A DNA stretch of 64,000 bases, from contig NZ_JAVHWZ010000001.1 of the NCBI RefSeq assembly GCF_035607555.1, positions 739,501 through 803,500 on the forward strand, read 5' to 3'. Position 1 is the stretch's first letter. Each line of letters starts with the position of its first letter. Source of the stretch: Candidatus Bealeia paramacronuclearis. GTDB lineage: Bacteria; Pseudomonadota; Alphaproteobacteria; UBA9655. Under the pieces are notes generated by a model. The model saw nothing but the letters and a program-made list of their open reading frames with translations. It was not told the origin of the DNA and searched no databases. Shown here piece by piece: positions 37,351-46,489 of the stretch. The position numbers and the translations under genes were made by a program.

Positions 37351-37374
37351 GTAAAAAACCTATTGATAGAGGAC

Positions 37375-37700
37375 ATGATGAGGATCCACGGATTACATAA
37401 AAATATGCATAGGCTTTATGCATATGCGCGTACACAAGACTATTTGGACGTCTATCGCAAACGGTATGAAGGAGGTGTAAGGCGCTGGGAAAAGCTGAAA
37501 TCTGAAAACGTTTGTGATTCCACGTGCCAAGAAATTTGCGCCATGTCCCGCGCAACGTATTACCGCCACAAGAAGATCCTGAAGGACCTTAACAAAGGGA
37601 GTGTTCCCCCTTCAAAAAGGCCACGAAATCTCAACAAACCGCGCTGGAGAGAGGCAGAACTTCAGCTTGTTTTGAGAGTGCGCCGCGAAAATCCCACCTA
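37375..37700 (+). pseudogene. 5' fragment of an IS481/IS3-type transposase
   Basis: Reads MMRIHGLHKNMHRLYAYART and CQEICAMSRATYYRHKKIL, ending at VRRENPTYGKEK. This is the N-terminal helix-turn-helix part of an integrase-type transposase up to the motif (NPTYGK) that normally precedes the rve catalytic core. The core is gone; the sequence joins a piece of a different transposase about 37700. ATG 37375 has GAGG nearby. It begins just behind the IS insertion. Confidence 0.7.
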
Positions 37701-38005
37701 TGGCAAAGAGAAAAGTATTTTTGATTGTGGACAATCACAAAGTCCATCATGCCAAAGTGGTCAGTGAATTTTTGAAGGAAAACAAAGAAAAAATTGAGGT
37801 ATTTTTTCTGCCCTCTTACAGCCCAGATTTGAATCCGGATGAGCTTTTGAATCAAGATGTGAAAAGCAATGCCGTTGGGCGTAAACGTGCCAAATCCTTA
37901 ACGGAACTCAAAAACAACATCACAAAATATCTTTTTGGCACCCAAAATTGCCCCGAAATCGTTCGCTCCTATTTCCTCAAAAAAGAAGTCACCTACGCCT
38001 CCTAA
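37700..38005 (+). pseudogene. 3' fragment of an IS630-family transposase
   Basis: Encodes only the last 101 residues of a DDE transposase: RKVFLIVDNHKVHHAKVV with the second catalytic Asp, FFLPSYSPDLNPDELLNQDVKSN with the final acidic residue, and the C-terminus IVRSYFLKKEVTYAS. The N-terminal two thirds are missing; the junction with the IS481-type piece is at about 37695-37702. The last 42 bp recur at 40636. Confidence 0.75.
37958..37999 (+). repeat. IS630 tail repeat, left copy
   Basis: 42 bp matching 40636-40677 with three mismatches, same orientation. It encodes IVRSYFLKKEV of the IS630 transposase end. The two copies bracket the TPR-like repeat gene. Confidence 0.75.
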
Positions 38006-38045
38006 CGTCATCTGTTTTATTGCCGGAGTAATATTATATCTCATT

Positions 38046-38091
38046 GGCTAAGCCTCTTTCTTGTTTTTCCAAGTTTAAGAAAGGCTTAGCC
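38046..38091. terminator. Inverted repeat downstream of the TPR-like gene
   Basis: GGCTAAGCC and GGCTTAGCC with an extended T/A stem (about 15 bp, one bulge). It lies directly after the 3' end of the repeat protein gene on the minus strand and after the IS630 fragment on the plus strand. No clear U tract follows, so it may be a terminator or a REP-like hairpin. Confidence 0.45.
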
Positions 38092-38104
38092 TACCGTATT
38101 TGCA

Positions 38105-40501
38105 TTATTTTCCTCTTAGATTTTGTTTTTTATTGTTGTTATAATTTAAAAACATAGAAGCGTTTTTAATGCCATCGCTGGCTTTATTGTAAAGAGAAGA
38201 ATTCGCTCCTACAAGTTTTTGTGCATCTTTATAATAAGTTATGGCCTCTTCGTTTTTTTTCATTGACCTTGACGCATTCCCGAGACCCATGAGAGCTTGA
38301 GCGCGAAGATTGACATCTCCGTTATCTCCAAGAATTGTGAGAGCCTTTTGGTACCAGTCAAAGTCATGTTTATGATCATTATCGGTGAATCGCGCATTCC
38401 CAAGACCAATGAGAGCTTGAGCGCGAAGATTGACGTCTCCCTCCTTCCCCAGAATTTTGAGAGCCTCTTGGTACCAGTCTGTATTAGATGTATGATGATT
38501 ATCGGTGAATCGCGCATTCCCGAGACCTATGAGAGCTTGAGCGCGAAGATTGACATCTCCGTTATCTCCAAGAATTGTGAGAGCCTTTTGGTACCAGTCA
38601 AAGTCATGTTTATGATCATTATCGGTGAATCGCGCATTCCCGAGGCCAATGAGAGCTTGAGCGCGAAGATTGACATCTCCATTATTCCCAAGGGTTTTGA
38701 GAGCCTCTTGGTACCAGTCTGTATTAGATGTATGATCATTATCGGTGAATCGTTTATTCCCGAGACCAATGAGAGCTTGAGCACGAAGATTGACATCTCC
38801 ATTCTTCCCAAGGATTGCGAGAGCCTCTTGGTACCAGTCTGCTCGTTCATGATGAGGATCGGTGAATCGCGCATTCCCGAGACCCATGAGAGCTTGAGCG
38901 CGAAGATTGACATCTCCATTCTTCCCCAGAATTTTGAGAGCCTCTTGGTACCAGTCTGTATTAGATGTATGATCATTATCGGTGAATCGCGCATTCCCAA
39001 GACCCATGAGAGCTTGAGCGCGAAGATTGACATCTCCCTCCTTCCCAAGGATTTTGAGAGCATCTAGATACCAGTCAAAGTCATGTTTATGATGAGGATC
39101 GGTGAATCGTGCATTCCCGAGACCAATGAGGGCTTGAGCGCGAAGATTGACATCTCCCTCCTTCCCAAGGATTTTGAGAGCCTCTTGGTACCAGTCTGCT
39201 CGTTCATGATGAGGATCGGTGAATCGCGCATTCCCGAGACCTATGATGACTTTAATTCTATCCTTTTTCGTAATATTATCATGATTAAGTGCGCGACTTA
39301 GAAGATCTGCGCCTTTCTTTTTTTGATCCAAAATGGAATAAGTAGCCCCTCCCCAAAGAAGTATTTTTGGAAAATTTCCCTTCACCTCTAAAGCTGATTG
39401 TAGATGTCGCATAACATTTTTTGTTTCATTGCGCCGAGCCGCTATTTTAGCTAATCCTAAATAAGAAAAAGCTTTTTTTTCATCCGGTATGTTTTGGCTA
39501 TTAGCAAGTGTTTTAAGGATTTCTTCAGCCAACCCCCACCAATTTTGTTGATTATGGCGTAATGAGGTTGCAAGCTGATAAAAAACATCTACATCAGTAG
39601 GCTTCATTTTAGAGAGCTTTTGTCTAAGCTCCCCTACTGTGCGAATGTTATGCTCTTTAAGAAAAGAAGGAATTTTATCGAACTTAACCCCATCAAAATT
39701 CGGAAGAATTTCCTTTTCGTTTATAAAATTTCCACTTTCAGAGATATAATTTTCTAAATGTTCGTGTTTTTTATTAGGATTTTTTTTCGATTGATTTGAA
39801 GAAGATCCTAATAAAGACTGCGGTTCTACCTCATTTTTTTCCGCTTTTGAATTTAAAGGTTTGCCCCAATCTCCTTTGGGTGAGAAAGAGATTGATGAAG
39901 GAGGCGAAGGAAGAGCATTCACTTTTTTCTCTTTTACGTGTTTCTTTGAGGGAGATTTTTTTATTTCTGACGATTCAAAAAGCGTCTTCCCCTTTTCTAT
40001 AGACTGAGGTTTATTATCTTTAGGAGTGAAAGGATTTGCGTTCTTATTTAAATATTTTTTTTGAGAGGGTTTATTTTGATTTGCTGAAAGAAGAAAGGAT
40101 CCACCTAAATGTTGAAGAGCTTGGTTTAAGAAGTTTCCATTACTTGGAACATATAGATATGCATTGCTATTTTCATCTCCATATCCACCATAGCCATACC
40201 CATGATAGCCAGAGTTCATATCTTGAGGATAATACTCATAGAAAGCATAAGGATTATAAGGATTTTCATATTCAGCGTATGAACCTCCATAGTATTCCCT
40301 GTTATTTTGAGGGGAAGGATTGCTGAGTGGATATTTAGCTTTGTCGTCTTTCCGGGGCGCAAAATGTTTTTTTTCCTCTTCGTCCATTGCATTTGCAGAG
40401 TTTCCAAGAAGCAAAACAAGACTAATTAAAGAAGAAGATAAAAAAATATGATTTCTTAAACACAACGACCTCACAAAAAAAATAAATATATTAATAAACA
40501 T
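38105..40501 (-). CDS. Secreted TPR-like tandem-repeat protein
   Basis: A 798-residue protein with an N-terminal hydrophobic export signal (IFLSSSLISLVLLLGNSANA, residues about 19-38). Next comes a Tyr/Gly/Asn-rich segment (YGGSYAEYENPYNPYAFYEYY, GYHGYGYGGYGDEN; about 70-115), then a Lys/Ser/Pro-rich region to about 270. TPR/Sel1-like helices start near 330 (WWGLAEEILKTLANS). From about 440 eight tandem repeats of 39-40 residues follow, each reading GDVNLRAQALIGLGNARFTD plus a variable insert and WYQEALKILG, and a ninth divergent copy ends the array. The start may instead be a TTG 36 bp downstream. I infer an extracellular or surface protein-binding scaffold; function unknown. It sits between two IS630 tails. 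Confidence 0.75.
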   Translation of the reverse strand: MFINIFIFFVRSLCLRNHIFLSSSLISLVLLLGNSANAMDEEEKKHFAPRKDDKAKYPLSNPSPQNNREYYGGSYAEYENPYNPYAFYEYYPQDMNSGYHGYGYGGYGDENSNAYLYVPSNGNFLNQALQHLGGSFLLSANQNKPSQKKYLNKNANPFTPKDNKPQSIEKGKTLFESSEIKKSPSKKHVKEKKVNALPSPPSSISFSPKGDWGKPLNSKAEKNEVEPQSLLGSSSNQSKKNPNKKHEHLENYISESGNFINEKEILPNFDGVKFDKIPSFLKEHNIRTVGELRQKLSKMKPTDVDVFYQLATSLRHNQQNWWGLAEEILKTLANSQNIPDEKKAFSYLGLAKIAARRNETKNVMRHLQSALEVKGNFPKILLWGGATYSILDQKKKGADLLSRALNHDNITKKDRIKVIIGLGNARFTDPHHERADWYQEALKILGKEGDVNLRAQALIGLGNARFTDPHHKHDFDWYLDALKILGKEGDVNLRAQALMGLGNARFTDNDHTSNTDWYQEALKILGKNGDVNLRAQALMGLGNARFTDPHHERADWYQEALAILGKNGDVNLRAQALIGLGNKRFTDNDHTSNTDWYQEALKTLGNNGDVNLRAQALIGLGNARFTDNDHKHDFDWYQKALTILGDNGDVNLRAQALIGLGNARFTDNHHTSNTDWYQEALKILGKEGDVNLRAQALIGLGNARFTDNDHKHDFDWYQKALTILGDNGDVNLRAQALMGLGNASRSMKKNEEAITYYKDAQKLVGANSSLYNKASDGIKNASMFLNYNNNKKQNLRGK
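38275..39260 (-). repeat. Tandem 120/117-bp repeats within the TPR-like gene
   Basis: Nine repeat starts, at about 38281, 38401, 38521, 38641, 38761, 38878, 38998, 39118 and 39235, spaced 120 or 117 bp. The DNA is nearly identical between units outside a short variable block. That block comes in three types (ERAD, KHDFD, TSNTD). In protein order they run ERAD, KHDFD, TSNTD, ERAD, TSNTD, KHDFD, TSNTD, KHDFD. Confidence 0.92.
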
Positions 40502-40812
40502 ATAGGTATGATTTTTTTAAATTCAATATGATTTTAAGAAAAAAATCCAAAATATTTTTAATTATTTGAAATTACACATATCTTTTTTATTGATCATTAA
40601 TCAAAAGAGGATGTCAAATATTGTTTCAACCACACATCGTTCGCTCCTATTTTCTCAAAAAAGAAGTCAGGTACGCCACGGGGCACCTACGGCTAAAAAG
40701 AGAGCTTAAGCCCATGTGAGTTTGTTTTTCTGAAGTTGAATTTTCCTTGCGCCCATTTGAGATGACGTCTAAATTCACCTTAACTTTTCTCATCGGTGAA
40801 ATTTAAAAAGGC
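40502..40812. other. Intergenic stretch upstream of pstC
   Basis: AT-rich in the first half, with an IS630 remnant at 40636-40677. The part next to pstC may hold its promoter, but I see no convincing hexamer pair and no clear Pho box. AAAAAGGC lies just before the pstC ATG as a weak ribosome-binding site. Confidence 0.5.
40636..40677 (+). repeat. IS630 tail repeat, right copy
   Basis: Matches 37958-37999 in the same orientation with three mismatches. No other part of the transposase is present here, so this is the scar of a second IS630 copy. Confidence 0.7.
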
Positions 40813-41751
40813 ATGAAAAATTTACCCCGTCATCCTCATTATGCCTTGAGAAAAACGATGGATCGTCTCACCCGCGGGCTTCTTTTTGGATGTGCAATTT
40901 CCGCCGTTATTGTGACTTTTGCAATTTTCTTCTCGATCATTTTTGAGGCACTTAAGTTTTTTCAATTTGTCTCACCCCTTGATTTTTTCTTGGGAACTCA
41001 TTGGAGCCCTCAGGTCTCCTCTGTTACAGGGAATCCTTTAGGATTTGGCGCAATTCCTCTTTTTACGGGCACCTTTCTCATTACCATTATTGCCCTTGGA
41101 ATTAGCGCACCTTTGGGGCTGATGTCTGCGATTTACATGTCTGAATATGCAAGTTCAAAAGCGCGCCATACGATCAAGCCTCTTCTTGAAATTTTAGCGG
41201 GAATTCCCACCGTCATTTATGGGTTTTTTGCAGCGATTATTTTGGCTCCCCATCTTCAATGTGTCGGAGAGTTTTTGCACATCCCAATTGCCTCAGAAAG
41301 CGCCATCAATGCAGGCGTTGTGATGGGCATTATGATTCTCCCTTTCTTCTCCTCACTCTGTGACGATGTCATTCATTCTGTTCCCAGAGCTCTTCGAGAT
41401 AGCGCATTGGCATTGGGATCGACGTCTTCTGAAACCATTATGAAAGTCGTTATTCCGGCTGCACGTCCAGGTATTATTTCCGCGTTTTTACTCGCGATGT
41501 CCCGCGCTGTGGGGGAGACGATGATTGTGGTGATGGCAGCAGGAATGGCTGCAAAACTCACCTTAAATCCTTTTGCATCAGTCACAACAGTCACCGTTCA
41601 GATCGTGAGTTTGCTCACCGGCGATCAAGAATTCAATAGCCCTAAAACTTTAGCGGCCTTTGCATTGGGGCTTGTTTTGTTTATCATGACGTTAGCACTT
41701 AATATGATGGCTTTAAAAATTGTGAACCACTACAGGCAAAAATATGGTTAA
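40813..41751 (+). CDS. pstC: Phosphate ABC transporter permease PstC
   Basis: One of two inner-membrane permeases of the high-affinity phosphate importer. 312 residues with six predicted membrane segments, beginning GLLFGCAISAVIVTFAIFFSIIF. The permease loop is typical: PRALRDSALALGSTSSETIMKVVIPAARPGIISAFLLAMSRAVGETMIV. The substrate segment FFLGTHWSPQ is also characteristic. It overlaps pstA by 8 bp, which indicates coupled translation. No pstS lies upstream in this window, so the binding protein must be elsewhere or missing. Confidence 0.96.
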   Translation: MKNLPRHPHYALRKTMDRLTRGLLFGCAISAVIVTFAIFFSIIFEALKFFQFVSPLDFFLGTHWSPQVSSVTGNPLGFGAIPLFTGTFLITIIALGISAPLGLMSAIYMSEYASSKARHTIKPLLEILAGIPTVIYGFFAAIILAPHLQCVGEFLHIPIASESAINAGVVMGIMILPFFSSLCDDVIHSVPRALRDSALALGSTSSETIMKVVIPAARPGIISAFLLAMSRAVGETMIVVMAAGMAAKLTLNPFASVTTVTVQIVSLLTGDQEFNSPKTLAAFALGLVLFIMTLALNMMALKIVNHYRQKYG

Positions 41752-42943
41752 GGCGAAATCCAAATCTCGCTTTCAAATGCGGCATTTTTATGAAAAGGGA
41801 TTTCAAGCGTTGGGGCTCCTTTCCATTGGTATGGCCCTTCTTTTTTTGATTTTCTTTCTCGTTTCAATCGTCAAAGATGGTTACACTGCTTATATCCGAC
41901 ATGAAATTGCACTGCCCCTTTATTTTGATGGAGACGGTTTTGAAACCGAAATCGCCAAAGCCTTACGGTCTGAGTTGGGGAGCTCAACCCCTGATCTTTC
42001 ATCTCATGAAATTTTGGGATTTTTAAGCCATAATGCCCCCCAAGAAATTAAAAATGAAATTGTACGGGATCCATTGGTTCATGGAAAAACGCGATACCTT
42101 TGGCTGAGAGCGTCCGATGAAGTGGATCTTTACCTCAAAGGAAAAACGTCGCGTTTGAATGAGCCCCAAATAAAAGTCCTGGAGATTCTCAAGGAGAAAG
42201 AAAATGTGCGTTCTGTTTTTAATTGGCAATTCATCTTTGGACGCGATTCTCGGGAACCAGAGCTAGCAGGCATTGGAGGTGCGTTTTTAGGATCTCTTTT
42301 TGTAATCCTCATTACACTTCTCACGTCATTTCCGTTGGGGGTGGGATCAGCCATTTATTTGGAAGAGTTTGCGCCTAAAAATCGCCTCCTTCATTGGATT
42401 GAAATCAACATTAATAATTTGGCCGCCATCCCCTCCATTATTTTTGGGCTTTTGGGATTGGTCCTTTTTATTAATATATTTCATCTCCCAAGACCTTCTG
42501 CTTTGGTGGGGGGACTGACCTTGGGCCTTATGACAATGCCCATCATTATTGTTTCAACACGAACCGCCCTTCAGACAGTTCCTCAAAATATTCGCGATGC
42601 GGCTTTGGGACTTGGGGCCTCCCATGTTCAAGCCGTGTTTCATCACGTGGTCCCCTTAGCACTTCCTGGAATCTTAACAGGAACAATTTTAGGAATTGCG
42701 CGCGCTTTAGGAGAAACGGCCCCTCTTCTCATGGTTGGCATGGTGGCTTTTATTGCAGAACCGCCTCACAGTATTTGGGATCCCGCAACCACTTTACCTG
42801 TTCAAATTTTTGCGTGGGCCAGAAGTGCAGAACCCGGATTTGTAGAAAATACATCGGGTGCGATTATGGCATTGCTTCTTCTCTTGGGAATTTTGAATGG
42901 GGGAGCTATTATCCTCCGCAAACGATTTGAGCACCATTGGTAA
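41744..42943 (+). CDS. pstA: Phosphate ABC transporter permease PstA
   Basis: Second permease of the phosphate importer. 399 residues, longer than E. coli PstA (296), because about 130 extra residues lie between the first membrane helix ([22 protein letters not shown]) and the second. They contain [19 protein letters not shown] and [15 protein letters not shown]. This matches the periplasmic DUF3333 domain known from alphaproteobacterial PstA. The permease core has [48 protein letters not shown] and [17 protein letters not shown]. Overlaps pstC by 8 bp; pstB follows 7 bp after. Confidence 0.96.
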   Translation: MVKAKSKSRFQMRHFYEKGFQALGLLSIGMALLFLIFFLVSIVKDGYTAYIRHEIALPLYFDGDGFETEIAKALRSELGSSTPDLSSHEILGFLSHNAPQEIKNEIVRDPLVHGKTRYLWLRASDEVDLYLKGKTSRLNEPQIKVLEILKEKENVRSVFNWQFIFGRDSREPELAGIGGAFLGSLFVILITLLTSFPLGVGSAIYLEEFAPKNRLLHWIEININNLAAIPSIIFGLLGLVLFINIFHLPRPSALVGGLTLGLMTMPIIIVSTRTALQTVPQNIRDAALGLGASHVQAVFHHVVPLALPGILTGTILGIARALGETAPLLMVGMVAFIAEPPHSIWDPATTLPVQIFAWARSAEPGFVENTSGAIMALLLLLGILNGGAIILRKRFEHHW

Positions 42944-42950
42944 AAGGGTA

Positions 42951-43713
42951 ATGATTTTAATGAAAATGGCCACGAATAATTTAAAACTGCGCTATGGTAG
43001 CAAAGAGACGCTTCACGGAATTACGCTGGGGATTCCTCAAAATCAAGTGACAGCGCTCATTGGTCCTTCCGGTTGCGGGAAAAGCTCATATTTGCGGTGT
43101 TTGAATCGAATGAATGATACGATTTCAGATGTCACCATTGAAGGACAAGTGTTGCTCGACGGTGAAGATATTTATGCACCCACCGTTGATGTGGTTGAAT
43201 TAAGAACACGGGTGGGAATGGTCTTTCAAAAGCCCAATCCTTTCCCGAAATCCATTTATCAAAATATTGCCTATGGCCCTAAAATTCACGGCCTTTACCA
43301 AAACAAAACCGAACTTGATCAAATCGTTCAATTAAGTCTTGAGCGGGCCGGCCTTTGGAAAGAGGTCAAGGATCACCTTGACAATCCCGCCACATGCCTT
43401 TCCGGTGGACAACAACAGCGGCTTTGCATCGCGCGTGCGGTAGCCGTGAGTCCTGAAGTCATTTTGATGGACGAGCCGTGCTCAGCTCTTGATCCAATTG
43501 CCACCGCCAAAGTAGAAGAATTAATTGATGAATTACGGGAAAATTTCACCATTGTAATTGTGACTCATAGCTTACAACAAGCTGCCCGCGTCTCTCAACA
43601 AACCGCCTTTTTCCATATGGGAGATTTGGTCGAAGCTGGAGACACCTCCCTCATTTTCACAGCCCCCCAAGATGAACGCACCCAGGGCTATATCACTGGC
43701 CGTTATGGTTAAT
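42951..43713 (+). CDS. pstB: Phosphate ABC transporter ATPase PstB
   Basis: ATP-binding subunit driving phosphate uptake. The start at ATG 42951 ([16 protein letters not shown]) is chosen because AAAGGG precedes it and it directly follows the pstA stop. Motifs: Walker [11 protein letters not shown]-loop [22 protein letters not shown], signature [16 protein letters not shown], Walker [14 protein letters not shown] and the H-loop [12 protein letters not shown]. About 253 residues, as usual. The stop lies shortly before phoU. Confidence 0.96.
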
Positions 43714-43725
43714 AAGGAGACGCTC

Positions 43726-44406
43726 ATGTCAGAACATATCGTTAAAGCCTATGATACAGAGCTCCAAGATCTGGATGATATGATCGTGGAAATGGGCGAG
43801 GCCACTGCGCGCCAAATTCAAGACTCTATCCAGTCGGTCATAACACGGAATACAGAGCTTGCCAAAGCCGTGATTGATCTTGATCAAGGAGTCGATCAAC
43901 TCGAGCGGAAAATTGATGCACTTGCAGTCAGGATTCTCGCCCTTCGTCAGCCAGTGGCTGCAGATTTAAGGCGTGTTGTAGCTGCCCTTAAAATCTCAAA
44001 TCAAATTGAACGTATTGCCGATTATGCCGCCAATATGGCCAAACGTGCACTTGCACTGAATGACATTCCAGAAGTCACTCCGGTTTATGTTTTGCCGCGC
44101 ATGGTCAAAATTCCACTTGAGATGATTCGAGGCGTGATAAAAGCCTACGTTGATCTTGATCTTGAAGCCGCCTATCGCATTTGGCAATTAGACGAGGAGG
44201 TAGATGAGATGTATATGAGCTATTTGAGAGAACTTCTCACTTATATGATGGAGGATCCTCGCAATATTGGCCCTTGTACACATCTTTTATTTATTGCAAA
44301 AAACATTGAGCGCATTGGTGATCAATGCACCAATATCGCCGAGTCCATTCACTACATGGTCAAAGGCACCCCTTTTGAAGAAAGCCATATCGAGTCCGCA
44401 TCATGA
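43726..44406 (+). CDS. phoU: Phosphate transport regulator PhoU
   Basis: Peripheral protein that links PstSCAB activity to PhoR/PhoB signalling and limits uptake. ATG 43726 has AAGGAG 8 nt upstream. About 226 residues form two three-helix bundles with the repeated motif: RILALRQPVAADLRRVVAALKISNQIERIADYAANMAKRA and later HLLFIAKNIERIGDQCTNIAESIHYMVKG, carrying the E/D metal clusters expected for PhoU. Its TGA overlaps the tyrS ATG (ATGA). Confidence 0.96.
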   Translation: MSEHIVKAYDTELQDLDDMIVEMGEATARQIQDSIQSVITRNTELAKAVIDLDQGVDQLERKIDALAVRILALRQPVAADLRRVVAALKISNQIERIADYAANMAKRALALNDIPEVTPVYVLPRMVKIPLEMIRGVIKAYVDLDLEAAYRIWQLDEEVDEMYMSYLRELLTYMMEDPRNIGPCTHLLFIAKNIERIGDQCTNIAESIHYMVKGTPFEESHIESAS

Positions 44407-45662
44407 CATCATATAAATCTCCCTTCCTCCAAGAAATTAACGCCCGTGGTTTTATCAATCAAGTCACTCACCCCCATGAGCTGGATGAAGCACTTTTGAA
44501 TAATAAACCCATCATTGGCTATATCGGATTTGACGCCACCGCGGACAGCCTTCATGTAGGAAGTTTCGTCCAAATTATGCTTTTGCATTGGATGCAGAAA
44601 ATGGGGCACAAACCCATTGTGATTTTAGGGGGGGGGACCACAAAAATTGGCGATCCTTCCGACAAAGACGAAATGCGGAAAATGTTAGATGAAGAGTCCA
44701 TCCAAAAAAACATCACTGGCATCTCTAAAATCTTCCACCGTCTTTTGAAAGTGGGGGATGGCCCTACAGATGCCGTCATTCTCAATAATGATGATTGGCT
44801 CAAAAACATCAAATATCTTGAGTTTTTGCGAGATTATGGCAAGCATTTTACCATCAATCGGATGATCTCTTTTGAACGCGTTAAAGCTCGACTTGAAAAA
44901 GAACTGCCGCTCACATTTTTAGAATTTAACTACATGTTGATTCAAGCCTACGATTTTCTAGAGCTCAACCAAAAATACAATTGTCGCCTTCAAATGGGAG
45001 GTGCGGATCAATGGGGGAATATTGTCTCTAGTGTGGATCTTGTGCGCCGTTTGGGGCAATCTGAAGGATTCGGCCTGACTACGCCTCTTATTACCACCTC
45101 AAGCGGTGCCAAAATGGGGAAGACCGCGCAAGGGGCTGTGTGGCTTAATTCTGATAAGCTTTCGGCTTTTGACTTTTGGCAATTCTGGCGCAATACGGAA
45201 GATGCAGATGTGGGCCGATTCCTGCGCCTTTTTACAACCCTTCCACTGGAGGAGATCGCACGTTTGGAAAAACGTGAAGGCGCTGAAATTAATGAATCCA
45301 AAAAAATGCTTGCCGATGAAACAACGCGCCTTGTTCATGGGGACGAAGCGGTACTGGAGGCACGCAAAACCGCGCACGATCTTTTCGAATCTCAAGGTTC
45401 ACTGGATCACGCCCAATTGCCTCATATTGAGATCTCTTTATCACAGATTACGTCTGGATTCTTGCTCATTGATGCCTTCCGTGAGTTGGGCCTGGCAACC
45501 AGTAATGGTGAGGCACGCCGCCTTATTCGAGGTGGTGGAGCTCGTTTGAACGATTCTGTTCTAAGTGATGAAAATCAAAAACTCGCCCCCTCCGATTTTG
45601 AAGAAGGGCTTGCTAAACTCTCTGCCGGAAAAAAACGACACGGTGTTGTGCGGCGGATTTAG
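44403..45662 (+). CDS. tyrS: Tyrosyl-tRNA synthetase
   Basis: Class I synthetase charging tRNA-Tyr. 419 residues. The HIGH-type motif is DSLHVGSF near residue 49, and the KMSKS loop reads GAKMGKTAQG near 236. Tyrosine and tRNA recognition segments are typical: YIGFDATADSLHVG, YMLIQAYDFLELN, LQMGGADQWGNI. The C-terminal S4 RNA-binding domain follows (LATSNGEARRLIRGGGARLND). Translation is probably coupled to phoU by the ATGA overlap, an unusual partner for this gene. Confidence 0.97.
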   Translation: MTSYKSPFLQEINARGFINQVTHPHELDEALLNNKPIIGYIGFDATADSLHVGSFVQIMLLHWMQKMGHKPIVILGGGTTKIGDPSDKDEMRKMLDEESIQKNITGISKIFHRLLKVGDGPTDAVILNNDDWLKNIKYLEFLRDYGKHFTINRMISFERVKARLEKELPLTFLEFNYMLIQAYDFLELNQKYNCRLQMGGADQWGNIVSSVDLVRRLGQSEGFGLTTPLITTSSGAKMGKTAQGAVWLNSDKLSAFDFWQFWRNTEDADVGRFLRLFTTLPLEEIARLEKREGAEINESKKMLADETTRLVHGDEAVLEARKTAHDLFESQGSLDHAQLPHIEISLSQITSGFLLIDAFRELGLATSNGEARRLIRGGGARLNDSVLSDENQKLAPSDFEEGLAKLSAGKKRHGVVRRI

Positions 45663-45682
45663 ATTTTCACACAGAGACGATT

Positions 45683-45922
45683 TTACTCACCTTCGTGGTG
45701 TGCATTACGTACAGGAAGCTTTCCTGCCTTTACGCCTTGAGAGCCTGAATTTGAAGTGCTGCTGCAATTAGCATTAGAGTACTGGCATTGAGCACACCCC
45801 TTATCAAAACCGTAGTTATATGCGCAGCCCAATGGGCAACCGTCACTGGTATCAAGGCAGCCAGCGCTCAATCCCTGCGTTAAAATACAGAAAAAGGAGG
45901 TAATCATAAGAAATTTTAACAT
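45683..45922 (-). CDS. Small Cys-rich secreted protein, unknown
   Basis: About 79 residues from ATG 45922, with AGGGGA 6 nt upstream. Signal peptide MLKFLMITSFFCILTQGLSA, then a mature part with seven cysteines tightly spaced (GCLDTSDGCPLGC, KGCAQCQYSNANCSS; one more at the start), pointing to a disulfide-bonded extracytoplasmic peptide. It ends GKLPVRNAHHEGE. The reading frame remains open upstream for 11 residues, but the signal peptide favours the later start. Not recognised; convergent with tyrS. Confidence 0.6.
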   Translation of the reverse strand: MLKFLMITSFFCILTQGLSAGCLDTSDGCPLGCAYNYGFDKGCAQCQYSNANCSSTSNSGSQGVKAGKLPVRNAHHEGE

Positions 45923-46489
45923 GTGGGTCCCCTGTTCTAAAATGAAGTGCAACACGGTAAAGTGTATTTTGGAAACAAAGACACAGAACGAAGCTGCAAA
46001 TGAAAAAATATCACAACATGACCCAAGACGAAAGGGTGAAAATAAGCGTGTAGGAGTTCATAACAAATGAGGGTGGTGTAAGCGATTTTTGTGGATATTA
46101 ACAAACGCCGGAGAATTGGATTTCCCTTAAGTTACGCTAAGAAACAATTACGAAAAAAGAGGTTGTGTAATCCGGATCCATTGTGCGGAGGAGAAATGAA
46201 TTTTGCAGAATCCAACTTCAATTGCAGGACTTTCTAGGGCCTCAGTTGATCTTCCAGAATGATAAAAGTGGAGAGTTATAGAATTATCAATGAATCCCAA
46301 CACACTAATCTTATGCGACAGTATAATCCAAATAAAATCAGGGTGAGAATTTCCATTGCATGAGTTTTTATGCCGTCATTGCAGAGCTTGGTAATCAACA
46401 CCTTAAAATGATATTTTTTGCAAATACGATTGATTAATTTTACCGATCAGAATATAGACAGAGAAATTGAACTTAAATCCGGATTGAAT
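45923..46489. other. Long gene-free stretch upstream of rbsK
   Basis: About 570 bp without a convincing gene. A GGAGG site at about 46187 precedes a 13-codon frame (ATG 46196), and a 25-codon frame (46360-46437) reads MSFYAVIAELGNQHLKMIFF. Neither is strong. No hairpin or clear promoter stands out. It may be decayed coding sequence. Confidence 0.45.

Noticed and set aside
38297-39067. Long plus-strand frame of 256 codons with repeated MSAKIDIS units
   Set aside because: It is the antisense of the tandem repeats in the TPR-like gene; repeat periodicity in multiples of three keeps the frame open. No ribosome-binding site.
38275-39260. Regular 120-bp repeats considered as a CRISPR array
   Set aside because: Units are too long, contain no unique spacers and lie in frame inside a protein gene.
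46360-46437. 25-codon frame MSFYAVIAELGNQHLKMIFF reminiscent of the start of ribosomal protein L21
   Set aside because: Too short and stops where L21 would continue; similarity is limited to a few residues, and L21 normally lies with L27.
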